Source of the DNA: Formicarius rufipectus
Taxonomy: Eukaryota > Chordata > Aves > Passeriformes > Formicariidae
DNA: 64,000 nt
Direction of reading: 5' to 3'
Assembly: GCA_013399695.1 (NCBI GenBank)
Contig: VXAU01002492.1
Location: 445,854-509,853 of the forward strand
Shown: positions 13,740-24,452 of the stretch, piece after piece
Layout: the number at the start of each line of letters is the position of its first letter
How positions within the stretch are numbered: the stretch's first letter is position 1
Notes under the pieces: model-generated
Told to the model about the DNA's origin: nothing
The model's input: only the letters and a program-made list of their open reading frames with translations
The model's database searches: none
Program-made: the position numbers and the translations under genes

Positions 13740-14249
13740 GTGCTGTTAATTTTTTAATGTCTTTTTTTTTATTTTTTTCTTAGAGAAATATGTACATTAT
13801 GCAGAGGGCAACGATGCACATGAGCACATCCCTAATGCTGTGGGGGAAGAGCTGAGCTCACGTGTTTTCTCTTCATGTGGAGTGGAGGGATGGTGTTTTA
13901 CTCCTGAGTGAAAGCGCTGCACGTTGTGTCATTACTCATTTGTAAAATATTAGCCGAAACTTCAGGCAGAAAAACTGAGTTTTGCTTCTTCCCTGTCTTT
14001 AAAAGGCAGTGGAAGTGCAGCTCTGGCTGAGCTGCCACCCAGGCAGGCACAGCTCAGTGTCTGCTTTGCAGTGCTCCAGGGAAATAGGGGAATCCTTCTG
14101 GGGTTTGGGTTGTCCAGGAATGTCCAGCCTTGCTGAGAGGAAGAAGGGATGTTTAAGTAAAAAATGCTGGGAAAATGAATCTGCTTTCCAAAATGGAATA
14201 AATTCTTGCAGGTTTATATTTGGGGAAGCACAGCCTTGAGGCCTTTGGG

Positions 14250-15252
14250 TGTTTGGATATCAGAGCCAGAGAGTGCTGGTGGCTGGTCACCAGTGGTGTC
14301 CCCAGGGGTCAGTGCTGGGCCCAGTCTTGTTTCACATCTTGATTGATGACTTAGATGAGAGGATTGAGACCATCAGCAGCAAACTTGCTGATGACACCAA
14401 GTTGGGAGGGAGTGTTGACCTGCTGGAAGGCAGGAGGGCTCTGCAGAGGGATCTGGATGGACTGGACAGATGGGCTGATTCCAATGGGATGAAGTTTAAC
14501 AAGGTCAAGTGCCAGGTCCTGCCCTTTGGCCACAACAACCCCATGGAGCACCACAGGCTGGGACAGAGTGGGTGGAGAGGGGACAGGAAGGGCCCTGGGG
14601 GTGCTGGTGGACAGGAGGCTCAACACGAGCCAACAGTGTGCCCAGGTGGCCAAGAAGGCCAATGGGGTCCTGGCCTGGATCAACAACAGCGTGGCCAGCA
14701 GGGCAGGGCAGGGATCCTTCCCCTGGACTCTGCCTTGGGGAGGCCACACCTCGAGTGTGTGTCCAGCTCTGGCCCCTCAGCTCAGGAGGGATGTTGAGGG
14801 GCTGGAGCGGGTCCAGAGAGGAGCAACGAGGCTGGGGAAGGGACTGGAGCACAAGAGCTGTGGGGAGAGGCTGAGGGAGCTGGGGGGGTTCAGTGTGGAG
14901 AGGAGAAGGCTCAGAGGTGACCTCCTCACTCTGCACAACCCCCTGAAGGGAGGTCAGAGCCAGGTGGGGTTGGGCTCTGCTCCCAGGGAACAGCCACAGG
15001 ACAAGGGGGCAGGGCTGGAGCTCTGCCAGGGGAAACTGAGGGTGGATGTTAGAAAGAAATTCTTTGCAGAGAGAGTGACCAGGCATTGGAATGGCCTGCC
15101 CAGAGAGGGGGGGATTCATCATCCCTGGAGGTTTGTAAACTGAGATTGGCCGTGGCACTCAGTGCCATGAGCTGGGGAAGGGGCTGGAGTTGGATCAAGG
15201 GTTGGACTCGATCTCAGAAGTCTTTTCCAACCCAATCCATTCTCTGACCATT
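14250..15252 (+). mobile_element. CR1 LINE, about 1 kb, includes part of the RT ORF
   Basis: This is the longest CR1 copy in the window. It starts inside ORF2, in the reverse transcriptase region. It continues through the CR1 C-terminal domain and a 3'UTR with 'GTTGGACTCGATCTCAGAAG' and 'TTTTCCAACCCAATCCATTC', and ends at a decayed octamer terminus near 15,245. The 5'UTR, any ORF1, the endonuclease domain and the N-terminal half of the RT are absent, which is the usual 5' truncation. The exact left boundary is uncertain by 20-30 bases. Confidence 0.93.
14280..15145 (+). pseudogene. CR1 ORF2 remnant: reverse transcriptase and C-terminal domain
   Basis: In the first frame the sequence encodes a stretch with 'PQGSVLGPVLF' and then 'ADDTKLGG'. 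The former is the conserved RT block preceding the active site, and the latter is the equivalent of the (Y/F)xDD catalytic box. In functional CR1 this enzyme copies the element's RNA at the target site. The reading frame shifts after about 14,560. A second frame then carries 'SQQCAQVAKKANG', with a short return to the first frame near 14,715-14,765. The second frame resumes with 'LERVQR', 'ERLRELGGFS', 'RRRLRGDL' and 'HWNGLPRE' up to about 15,110. With at least three frame changes and no N-terminal part, the copy cannot make an active enzyme. The order and spacing of the blocks match CR1 ORF2 closely. Confidence 0.9.
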
Positions 15253-16121
15253 GGCCACACACACATTGTATATTTAAGCCAGGTTTGCCTGCCTTACAAT
15301 GTAGTTCATTGCAATACACTCTAACTGCACATTATTCTTATTACACCAAACCCTGTTAAACTCAATGGTGCATGGATCTTTCACTTCAATGTGACTTTGT
15401 GTAGTAAAAGTGTACATAGTGAGAGGAATTCTTAATGAAGGACCTGCCAAGACTTCTCAAAGAACAACTAAGGGAATGAGAAATAAAGATTTATTATCAT
15501 GTTACCACATAATTTTTCTTATAGTCACAGCTATATTTTTCTATATTACTTTTTGTGAAGAATCCAAAATTATCCAATGTACCCGTTTTCCTGTCATTTT
15601 TGTCCTAATAAAGTGTCATTATTTTAATAGCTTATGCCTAAGGTTGATGATTGTGCCAGTCTTGACCAAGAAGAGAATTGGGTCAGGAACAGATGCTTTT
15701 CAAGTTAAGAAAGGAAGGATCAGGGCTTGTAGGTAAATGAGTCCTAAAGGAAAACAAACCCCCACGATTTCTGTGCGTAGTACTTAATACATTTCTTTTA
15801 AAACATTAAGAAATTAAAATTAAGTTCAGTACTCTAAATTATGTCTGTAAGTTTATATTGGCAGTATGTGAGTTCCCAGGTGATGTGCTTTTTGACATTT
15901 CAAAGCTCTAAATGTAAAAGAAAATAAGGCAAGGAAAGAGGAACCCTTTCACTTCTCATTTTTTGGTGAAGAGCTGAGACCACGAGGTGTCTCAGCTGTA
16001 GGTGCTGCTGCCTCTGTCTCTACAGAATGTTTCCAAGTTTTGCTGAAAAGCTTGGAAAAGCCTAAATCTGATTATTTGCTTCAGGCCACATTCCATAGCT
16101 CTACAGTCAGAAATGACAATT
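15253..16121. other. Unique noncoding DNA
   Basis: AT-rich sequence with no recognised element. An unrecognised 108-codon open frame lies at 15,410-15,736 (+) with no known motifs; it is hydrophobic in the middle, as expected for T-rich DNA. Confidence 0.55.
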
Positions 16122-16328
16122 CAATCACAGAATGGTTTGGGTTGGAAGGGACCTAAAAGCCCATCTCATCCCATCCCCTGCCACGGGCAGGGACACCTTC
16201 CACCAGCCCAGGTCACACCAAGCCCTGTCCAACCTGGCCTTGGACATTTCCAGGGATCCAGGGGCAGCCACAGCTTCCCTGGGCAACCTGTGCCAGGGCC
16301 TGCCCACCCTCCCAGGGAAGGATTAAGA
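16122..16328 (-). mobile_element. CR1 LINE 3' fragment, about 205 bp
   Basis: The left edge 'AATCACAGAATGGTTTGGG' is the reversed CR1 3' end. It is followed by the 'GGACACCTTCCACCAGCCCA' and 'GTGCCAGGGCCTGCCCACC' blocks. The copy stops abruptly at 'CTCCCAGGGAAGG', where fuller copies continue into 'GAATTCCTTCCCAATATCCC'. Confidence 0.92.
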
Positions 16329-17867
16329 TTGAAGGAAAAGACCAGCTGTCTAAACTTACTATAGTTGGGGTATGTTCTTGAGATGAACTGCAACTCTTGG
16401 ATTTTCTATTAATTCAAAATAGGTAGATGAATCCATGAAATTTCTGTCTTCTACAGAAACTTTCAGTATCTGGCCTTTTTTTTGCCATTCTGCACAAACC
16501 ACAACATGGATTATAGTTCATGTCTCTCACTTGAGCTTGAGACTCGAGCCCTCAAGCTACAAATAGAATATTCAGAAATCAGATCCTCAGCTGTGTTCAT
16601 TCCCTCAGCCCCCTTTTCTGTGGAATCTCTTTTTGTCCCAAGTGCCTGCATAGTGGATGAAATTCAATGAGCTCATTTTCCAACTGAAACTAATATGCCA
16701 CTGCTGTGGATAAAAATGAGAGGAGTTCCTTGTGCCTGCTCTGCAGTGACAGATCTGTGAAGCAGATCACTTTGGCTTTTGTTAGGAGGTGGTTTTGATG
16801 CTGAGATAAGTTTCTTAGACTTTTAGCACTCTAGATGAAAGAGTCATATAATTTAATAGGTAAAGACAATTATTTGTAGTTGGCTGGTTAAGGCACAATT
16901 CTGAGATTTTCATGTTACAATGAATGAGGTATCAATTCTGTTCAAGAAGATCCTTAACATAAGTCTTTGGGTTATTTTGAGGAAAAAACCTTTTTATTTT
17001 TTCATCTCAAAAAATAATGCAACTGCATATTTCCCCCCCTTTTTTTGACTGATACGTTTTAAAACAAATTAAAAACATTAACTGTCCTAAAGTCATGAAA
17101 TATCTTTAAGTTTGTGGTATACATGAGTTTATGATGCCTTATTAAAAAGCAATTTAAGCAGGTGCTTAGGCATCTAAAGAGGATGAGCAAGTCTTAAGTT
17201 GACTGTGCCAAGGGGAAAAGTCATATCAAATCCTTGGTGACCATATATTAAAAATTTCTTGATAGAATGTTGAGATATGCAATTAAATCTAGAGACTGGA
17301 AGCTTTCAGACTCATTCAGTATGCAATAGTAAGTAAATTTGTACACATTTATTTGGCTCTTGATTTAGGTATGATGAAGAGGATTACAAAAGAGACAAAA
17401 GTTTATGAAACCAAGCCTTTAAAGGTGAATTAGAAATACCATGTGCCAATTTTCTGGTGAAATTTCCAATACTTTAATTAGCTTAAACTTTATATATGAA
17501 TCTATCTGAACTCTTATAAAATGGCATGGATCAGAAATTGGAGAGAACAAGAAATATAAACCCTTGTTACTCCAGGTTTATTAGACCCTTATGAACCTGC
17601 ATGGTGTGCTGAGAGCTCTGTCTTGGCAGGTTTTTGATGAGAGTTGTTTCTTGGCCAACAGTCATGGCTTTCCAAGGCCTATGAATGACTCTATTTCCAA
17701 GATTTCCATGCATTCATTCTTGCTTATGTTTTCAGTCATATCACGAAGACACTGGAAAGGCAGATATTCCTTCGACAAGTGAGCCATTAACATGTGCTGG
17801 ATTGAGACTTTCAGGAATGTGAAGAAGGTGCAAGGTTGTGTTGAGTCTTTAGGGATTTTAGAAAAAC
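16329..17867. other. Unique noncoding DNA
   Basis: AT-rich, with no recognised repeats. A C/T-rich run (CCCCCCC followed by T) sits near 17,033-17,046. Confidence 0.6.
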
Positions 17868-18098
17868 TACAAGAGCATGGTTTAAAAACTGACAGAGTAG
17901 TGATAGATGGGATATTGGGAAGGAATTGTTCCCTGTGAGGGTGGACAGACCCTGGCACAGGTTGGGCAGAGAAGCTGTGGCTCTTCATCCCTGGAAGTGT
18001 CCAAGGCCAGGTTGGACGGGGTTTGGAGCAATCTGGGCTGGTGGAAGATGGTTGGAATGAGATGACCTTTAAGGTCGCTCCAAACTCAAACCATTCTG
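17868..18098 (+). mobile_element. CR1 LINE 3' fragment inside a duplicated segment
   Basis: Clear CR1 homology starts at about 17,889 ('CTGACAGAGTAG', 'GATGGGATATTGGGAAGG') with a weaker lead-in from about 17,868, and ends at 'CAAACCATTCTGTG'. Compared with the other copies, about 20 bases are missing after 'GGGCTGGTGGAAG'. The copy and about 200 bases of non-CR1 DNA to its right recur at 21,555-22,030; see the separate entry. Confidence 0.9.
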
Positions 18099-18310
18099 TG
18101 CTGTTTTCCTGTGTGAGATGGCCAGTGTGCTGTGAGATTTTGGGCCATCAATAGGTTTCCCAAATACTACTACTGCAGTGTTTCTAATATCAATAGTAAC
18201 TAAGGGATTGAGTACTTAGTATGTAGTGTTGTCTTTGAGGAAATGGAAACAAATTATAACTGATGACATTTAGAATAATTTTTAGGATTTAATTATATTA
18301 ATTGCAATGT
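17889..18310 (+). repeat. Duplicated segment, copy A
   Basis: This segment consists of a CR1 3' end plus about 210 bases of non-CR1 sequence, and it matches 21,555-22,030 in the same orientation. Shared non-CR1 landmarks include 'CTGTTTTCCTGTGT', 'GATTTTGGGCCATCAA', 'ATACTACTACTGCAGTGTTT' and 'TAGTGTTGTCTTTGAGGAAA'. By eye the non-CR1 part differs at about one base in fifteen and has a few short indels. The match ends exactly where another CR1 fragment begins at 18,311. Confidence 0.9.
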
Positions 18311-18409
18311 AGAACGTGGGCTGGTGAAAGGTGATCCTGCCCATGGCTGGGAGTGGGACAGGATGAGCTTAGAGGTCCCTTCCAACTCAAACAATTCCAT
18401 GGTTCTGTG
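18311..18409 (+). mobile_element. CR1 LINE 3' terminal fragment, about 100 bp
   Basis: It begins within 'GGGCTGGTGAAAGGTGATCC', includes 'GAGGTCCCTTCCAACTCAAA', and ends in 'ATTCCATGGTTCTGTGA'. It lies at the right edge of duplicated segment A and is absent at the corresponding place in segment B, so it is either a later insertion or a junction. Confidence 0.88.
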
Positions 18410-20560
18410 AAAATGAATTCAGTACTTTGAGCACTTGATCCCAGTCTTTATGGATTTAATGGCTTCAGGAATGAAAGCAACACTAGAAAAACCATGTTCT
18501 AAAACATGTGTAGTGCTATTCAAAGTCATGTTCAATTCTGTACATGCATATAAAGCCAATGAGAGGTTTTCAAGGTCCCAACTTGTAGGAATGGTGGGCT
18601 AATGGAGCATACATACCAGTGGTGCTACTAAATAAACAACAAAAAAATCATTCAGAAATGCATCTGGGCCATGACTGAGTGCATCCTCTCATTTTCCACC
18701 ATTATTTTCCAATATAGAATTTGGTTCAGTTATTCCACTGGAAATGTGAAATAATGTAATTATTGTTAATGGTGCTATTCACATATAACTAGAGAAGAAT
18801 TTGGATTAGAATTTTGAAGAGCAAATCTTAATGGCACCCTGTATAGTATAATAACTGCTAATAAAAGTAGGTCTTGCTCAAAGGCCTCTGTAAGGAAAAT
18901 TTCATGCCAGTACCTTTTGAATATTAAATAGTAATGAAATTTCCTCTATCAATTCAGTGTGCTAATGGAATTGATTACCACCATGTTCATGTTAGCACAC
19001 ACAGAGCAAAATAGGGATCAGATTTTGAAAGCTAAGTGAATGCAACATTAAAAATCAGATTTTTTTCTTTCCACTCAAGTTAGAGCATTTACATCGCAGA
19101 ATAATACCTTAATTTGGGGCATTCTAGTTCAAAGTGTTTAATAGAACAGAATTGTACTCTGTAAAAAGAGTAGTCCAAAGCTATTTCACACTTAATTGTA
19201 TTGTTCTGTCTCTTGCAAATCATGTGTGTGTAGTTTCTCCAGATATTCTTTATTTTGAATGCAGTTTGGCAAGGGTAATATAAATAAATATGTAATCAAA
19301 TATCGCTACTCATTTGTAATTTTCCCATGCAATTTTGTACCACAAATGAGACAAGCAGCACTGACATCCAATTCCAATATGTATCCAGCTGGGATTTGTG
19401 CCCTACTACAGCAGGGTTAGTTGGATAACTATTGTGAAGGTGAGAGAACCTTTGGAACGCAGTAAAAGAAAAATCACTTCTGTCCTAACTGCAGGAAGAA
19501 TTAGTCAAGCCTTTCTGCTCGTTCCTGAGCAGCCATCCTTTAGTCTTCCCAGTCTGCACAGGAGCTTCAGAACTCCCAGAAGGTGAGGGAAGCTTTCTTA
19601 GGGGCACCTGCATCCTGTTTGCTTTCCTGCTCTCAGGGCACCTCTGTCAGTGTCCTCTATAGCCTGAGGGTTCTCTGGATACGTTTATGTCCATGTGCAC
19701 ACAGTACTTAGCATACACTTGTTGTACATTCCATCCTCCTGTCTCTTTGGAACGTGTTTACGGAGTTCTCTTCCCCTCTATGCAACCTGGCCAGAGCTTC
19801 ATTTCTCATTTCAGATCTGTTGTTGTTGAGTGGGTGCTCTGTGGGCAGATGTTGCCAGCGCTGCAGGCACAATCCCCGTGCAGGAGCTGTCTCTGTGTCC
19901 CCCATACCACCGGGGCACAGGGTGCCCTCTGTCTCTGCATCTTCACTTTGTTGTATTTTTCTTCCCATCTGCTTGTTGAACTCTTGCAGACCACACTGCC
20001 ACTTTCAATCTGCTTGGTTTCCAGGGAATCTTTCAGAACTATTTTAACACCTACTGGTTTGGGGAGCCGTCTGGCTGTTAAACTTGCCATTCTGTTTAGA
20101 AGCCTTGATTATGTTCCCAGTATGATGAGCTGTTGGTCTTCCCCTCCTCTTCACCTTCATTGCAAGTCTCTTCAGCTGATAAGCAGAGCAGGAATATTTC
20201 TTAATTTCTAAATGTTGTTATAATTATATGTAAGGCAAAATTGAGACAGAAAATAATGATCATAATTTTATAAAACACACTATGCTACACGTGAATTAAA
20301 CATGACATTGCCATGGTACTGTTTGACTTCCATAAATGAAACTTGCCTTTTTTATGTAGGAATAAGTGCTCTGTGATCTGACATAGGAAGCTAACTGCAA
20401 AATCTACAGTACAATCTCGGTAGGAAATTCTTGATATCTTACTGAATCCAAATGACAGGAGAGATTGAGGCAGTTAGGCTGTGATTATCTACACCGAGAT
20501 TTTGCCAGGGCACTGTCTCTGTCACTGGGGGGTTGCAAAACTTAATTTTGAGCTTTCAGC
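18410..20560. other. Unique noncoding DNA with one long unrecognised frame
   Basis: AT-rich to about 19,330, then more balanced. The + strand is open from 19,687 to 20,211 (174 codons), but the product resembles nothing I know, is Cys/Leu/Ser rich, and overlaps minus-strand frames of 86-94 codons. I do not call it a gene. No splice or promoter signals stand out. Confidence 0.5.
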
Positions 20561-20805
20561 CACAGGATCATGACCACTTATGTTGGAAAAGACCTGGAAG
20601 ACTGAGTCGAGCTGTTCCCCCAGCACTGCCAACCCCATCACTAAACCATGTCCCCAAGTGCCACATCTGCACATCTTTCAAAGTCCCCCAGGGATGGTGA
20701 CCCCACCACTGCCCTGGATGGTCTGTTCCAATGTTTGACCACCCTTTTGGTGAAGAAATGTTTTCCTAATACCCATAAAACTGCTGTGCAGCTTGACTCT
20801 TGATC
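20561..20805 (-). mobile_element. Older CR1 subfamily 3' fragment
   Basis: It contains 'GTTGGAAAAGACCTGGAAGA', 'CACTAAACCATGTCCCCAAG', 'CCAGGGATGGTGACCCCACC' and 'GTGAAGAAATGTTTTCCTAA', which are the blocks of an older CR1 3'UTR type than most copies here. The terminal octamers at the left are degraded, which fits its greater age. Confidence 0.88.
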
Positions 20806-21194
20806 TGCTACTGAATAAATACCTCAATACTCTGACTCTTTGTACAATCACACACATACCTTGGTCATCTCTATTTACGTGGAACTGTCCTTTCCTGAGG
20901 GACAAGCCATTACTTATGTACCTACTGTCCTTCAAACTTTCAGTATGTGTGTAAGCTGCATTAAGAAAATTGCTATCTGAAATATCTTTGTGGAACACCT
21001 GCCATGAGTGCACAAATTATTTAATGTGACTTAACACCTGATTTAAATAGTCTCCTCTGTAGCAATCTGCATGTCATAAACTGAATCCACAGAGAAAGTG
21101 CAAAAGTCCTGAGATAATGCACTTGCTGTGAGTTCAGCTAAACTGCTCTGGGGGGCAGAACACTCTGAAATGACCAAATATCACTGATCTCAAA
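20806..21194. other. Unique noncoding DNA between CR1 copies
   Basis: No recognised element. There is no support for the minus-strand open frame that continues out of the CR1 into this DNA being a gene. Confidence 0.55.
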
Positions 21195-21806
21195 CAGCTC
21201 CCTCCAGTGCCTTGGGAGTGCTGCTGGGGGAGAGGTTGGACATGCCCCAGCTCAGAACTTCCCATGCCCTGGGCTGATCCTGGAGTGTGGGCAGCAGGAC
21301 CAAGGGCTGATTCTGCTCCTCTGCCCCTCAGGTGGGACCCCCCATGCAGAGCTGCTCCAGCCCTGGGGAACAGCACAGCAAGGACATGGAGCTGCTGGAG
21401 AGTCCAGAGGAGGCACCAGGATGGTCAGAGGATGGAGCAGCTCTGCTGGGAGGAAAGACCGGGAGAGCTGGGATTGTGCAGCTTGGAGAAGAGAAGTTTT
21501 GGGGGGACCTCACTGTGGCCTCCAAGAGCCTGGAGACAGACTGTTGACAAGGGGGTATGGTTTCATACTGACAGAGAGTAGGGTTAGATGGGATTTTGGG
21601 GAGGAATTCTTGGCTGGGAGGGTGGGCAGGCCCTGGCACAGGTTGGGTAGAGAAGCTGTGGCTGCCCCATCCCTGGAAGTGTCCAAGGCCAGGCTGTCCA
21701 GGGCTTGGAGCCACCTGGGCTGGTGGAAGGTGTCCCTGCCTGTGGCAGGGGGTGGATTGAGATGGGCTTTAAGTTCCCTCCAAACTCAAACCATTCTGTG
21801 CTGTTT
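21195..21806 (+). mobile_element. CR1 LINE 3' fragment, about 600 bp
   Basis: This is one of the two longest copies of the main subfamily. It runs from the region around 'GATCCTGGAGTGTGGGCAGC' and 'CATGCAGAGCTGCTCCAGCC' through 'GGACATGGAGCTGCTGGAGA', 'GGAATTCTTGGCTGGGAGGG' and 'TGGTGGAAGGTGTCCCTGCC', and ends at 'AAACCATTCTGTG'. Only one terminal octamer is left. Its 3' part and right flank form duplicated segment B. The left boundary is approximate. Confidence 0.92.
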
Positions 21807-22030
21807 TCCTGTGTAAGATGACCAGTGTACTGTGAGATTTTGGGCCATCAAGGGGTTTCCAAAATACTACTACTGCAGTGTTTCTAATACCAGTAGTAAC
21901 TAAGGGATTGAGTACTTGGTTGTGTAGTGTTGTCTTTGAGGAAATGGAAATAAATTATTCATAACTGATGATATTTAGAATGCCATCTATATTCAGAATA
22001 ATTTTTAGCATTTAACTCAATTGTATTTAT
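21555..22030 (+). repeat. Duplicated segment, copy B
   Basis: Same-orientation partner of 17,889-18,310, about 3.7 kb away. The CR1 in this copy reaches about 350 bases further 5' than in copy A, while the DNA right of the CR1 end is shared for about 200 bases. B carries a short extra stretch near 21,985 ('CCATCTATATTCA') not seen in A. After about 22,030 the two sequences diverge. Confidence 0.9.
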
Positions 22031-22141
22031 TAATATAGAAAATTTATGACATTCTGTATAGAAATAAATAGGTATTTTATAATTTTTTTGTATAGTTTGA
22101 AATATGAGAATGAGAGCTGGAACAAAAACTAAACGAAGTTA

Positions 22142-22244
22142 TTTGGGTTTTTTTGTGTTTTGTTTTGTTTGTTTTGTTTTTTGGTTTTGGTTTTTTTTTT
22201 TTTTTGGTGTGTTTTTTGGGTTTTTTGGTTTGGTTTGGTTTTTT
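22142..22244 (+). repeat. T/G-rich low-complexity tract, about 100 bp
   Basis: One of the longest T/G tracts in the window, built from T runs with G, GG and GGG interruptions on the + strand. Confidence 0.88.
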
Positions 22245-22534
22245 ATCAGAATAGCCTGCAAATAGAGGACACTTGTATTCATCATTCTGCTTTAATTGGA
22301 AACTCAACCAATAGAAATGGTTGGCTTTTGACTTCAGAATCATTGTTTTTGGTAGCTGTAACACACCATGACTTCCAACCCCAAGTCAGCGCTGTCATTT
22401 CTAGGGCTATATAAAGTCATCTAATTTTCAGAATGGGGGAATAGTACATGAATTAGTATAATTGCAAGCAATATATGCAAATTATATTTAGAATTAAATG
22501 GCATCTCGTATGCTAATCATAACACATTTATTTA

Positions 22535-22553
22535 TATCATATATATATATATA
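22535..22553. repeat. (TA)n microsatellite
   Basis: About eight or nine TA units. Confidence 0.85.
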
Positions 22554-23638
22554 AAGTGAAGTATTCCATCTATTTTGTGTAGTTGATGTCAGGCTCACAG
22601 TACACTTAGGCACTTTATGTTCTCCAGGGATTTTGGTAACAAAATTTATACCCAGTTCATTACCTTCTGAAATTCATTATAGAGCTAAAACATTTCGGCC
22701 AGTTGTGCCATGTCACACATCCCTCTTCTCTCAGGATTTGTTCCCTTCCTTTTCCATGCTCACTGCCCAGGAAGGCCCTTCTGCTTGGTTGCTAAATCAA
22801 CCCAAATCAAACCTGATCATCCCACTTTGTCCTTTACGTTTCACTGCACATGCTTTACCCTGTTACCCAACGTCCTTCTCTTGGTGCTGGGAGCTCTTTA
22901 ACTTGGCAACTAAGATATCTTTTGGTTTTGCACTTGATATTAAAGTCCAAACTAATCACAGTGATGCACAGATTTAAGGTCATTCTAGCTTTTAAATGCT
23001 AATTGTTCTGCCAGCAGTTCTCATTTACAAGGATTTTTAAAGGCCACACACACATTCTAGAGGATTCAATAGTCAGGCATCTTCTGAAACCAATTAAGAA
23101 CGATAACTGGTCTTAAAAATGAAACCATATGCATATTGTCCTGGGCTGCTGCTTACATTGTAAGCAGATTTCTTTTAAAACCATTTTAATGAAGTTGTGA
23201 GAGTTTGGAATCCATATAAGCTTGTCTTTTTTTGCCTTAATGAATAGTTTTATCTAGCAGAAGAAACCACAGAAACTGAGATATGTTTTTCCCATGCCCA
23301 CCTTATTCTTTTACTGAAGGAGGTACAAAATAATAAAATCTGTGTGAAATTATTTGCCTTTTTTAAAATTTGGGGTTTTTTTATCTGTTTATAAGGCATC
23401 TAAAGTTTGAGTTTGTAAAGTATTTTTTTTTTTTTAAAAAAGTAGATTTCAAAGTACCCTCAAGCTTTCAGAGACAGAGTATGAAGACTTTTCTCACTGA
23501 AGATACAGGACTTGAGCTTATGTTCTTAGAGATAAAACATGGTACTTACTGTCTGACTGATGTTCAGTCAAGATTCCGTGGAGATCTGTGGAAATCCACA
23601 AATGTTTGCCAAGACCACACTTTTCAATTGATATTTAC

Positions 23639-23663
23639 TCTGTGTGTGTTTGTGTGTGTGTGT
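23639..23663. repeat. (TG)n microsatellite, interrupted
   Basis: TG units interrupted once by TTTG. Confidence 0.85.
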
Positions 23664-24331
23664 TCTAAAGGACATAAACAGAACTTTAAAATACCGTATT
23701 AGGGATATACTCCTAGAAATACCAACCTGAAAACTGGAGGTAGAAAAGGACCACCTTAGTGAGTCCATTCCTGCAGCAAAAAGCAATTGGATCACCAGTT
23801 AATTATTTTTAAATGCATTTTAATATATTTAATGTCCCTTTGTTAATGCTAAGTGAAACTTAGTAAGGTGATGGTATTTTTATAAGAAAATTATTAATGG
23901 AAAGAACAAATCTGGTACCCAAAATGAAAGGACAGAGGACAGTTTTCTCAATTTATGAGCTGAACACTGTGACTAAGATTGTGTGGGGATGATTTAGTTG
24001 AGTCTATCTGAACTGGATGCCAAGGTTACGTTGTTTCTTGACCTGCTAGTAGTTGCATCCAGGGTACTTTGCTTCCCCTTTTACCTGAGTCATAAACCTT
24101 GAGGTCAGACTCAGGGTCAAAAATGGATGGACCTGAGAAGAGTAGGGCAGAGAGGAACCAGAAGGCAACTGTGCCTGGGCTGGGTAACAATGGTGGTATT
24201 GCAAACAGAAAAAGAAGCTCTTGTAAGTAAATTGTCCTCTGGTATGTCATGGTTATAGGGAAGCTTATTTCAGTTCCCAGGATGGAGTGGGGGGAGTGCA
24301 AACAAACAGTGGTGGTTAGAGGAAGGTGTAG

Positions 24332-24452
24332 CATCACAATGGTCTGGGTTGGAAGGAGCCTCAAAGGTGATCTTGTTCCAACTCTTCTGCCATGGGCAGG
24401 GACTCCTTCCACTAGCCCAGGTTGCTCCAGGCCCTGTCCAGCCTGGCCTAAA
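24332..24452 (-). mobile_element. CR1 LINE 3' fragment, about 120 bp
   Basis: It starts 'ATCACAATGGTCTGGGTTGG' and continues through 'GCCATGGGCAGGGACTCCTT' and 'CCCAGGTTGCTCCAGGCCCT', stopping at 'CAGCCTGGCC'. It is strongly 5'-truncated. Confidence 0.9.

Larger units (their letters stand above)
12943..14249. other. Unique DNA with short homopolymers and a CA run
   Basis: Non-repetitive sequence containing a T run (13,175-13,189), a T/G tract (13,551-13,575), a short CA run (13,726-13,739) and another T-rich run near 13,764-13,781. The last 250 bases before the CR1 at 14,250 are GC-richer (about 14,000-14,240) but do not match the CR1 sequence I can recall. Confidence 0.55.
22031..24331. other. 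Unique noncoding DNA with simple repeats
   Basis: AT-rich sequence containing a T/G tract (22,142-22,244), a TA run (22,535-22,553) and a TG run (23,639-23,663). Between 22,440 and 22,520 there are two octamer-like POU motifs, ATGCAAAT at 22,475 and ATGCTAAT at 22,510, in very AT-rich surroundings. No gene was recognised. Confidence 0.55.

Noticed and set aside
14505..15158. 217-codon minus-strand open frame
   Set aside because: It is antisense to the CR1 reverse transcriptase remnant, whose real coding frames are recognisable on the + strand.
18957..19000. Nine-base perfect inverted repeat GTGTGCTAA / TTAGCACAC
   Set aside because: A stem this short with a 26-base loop is expected several times by chance in 64 kb.
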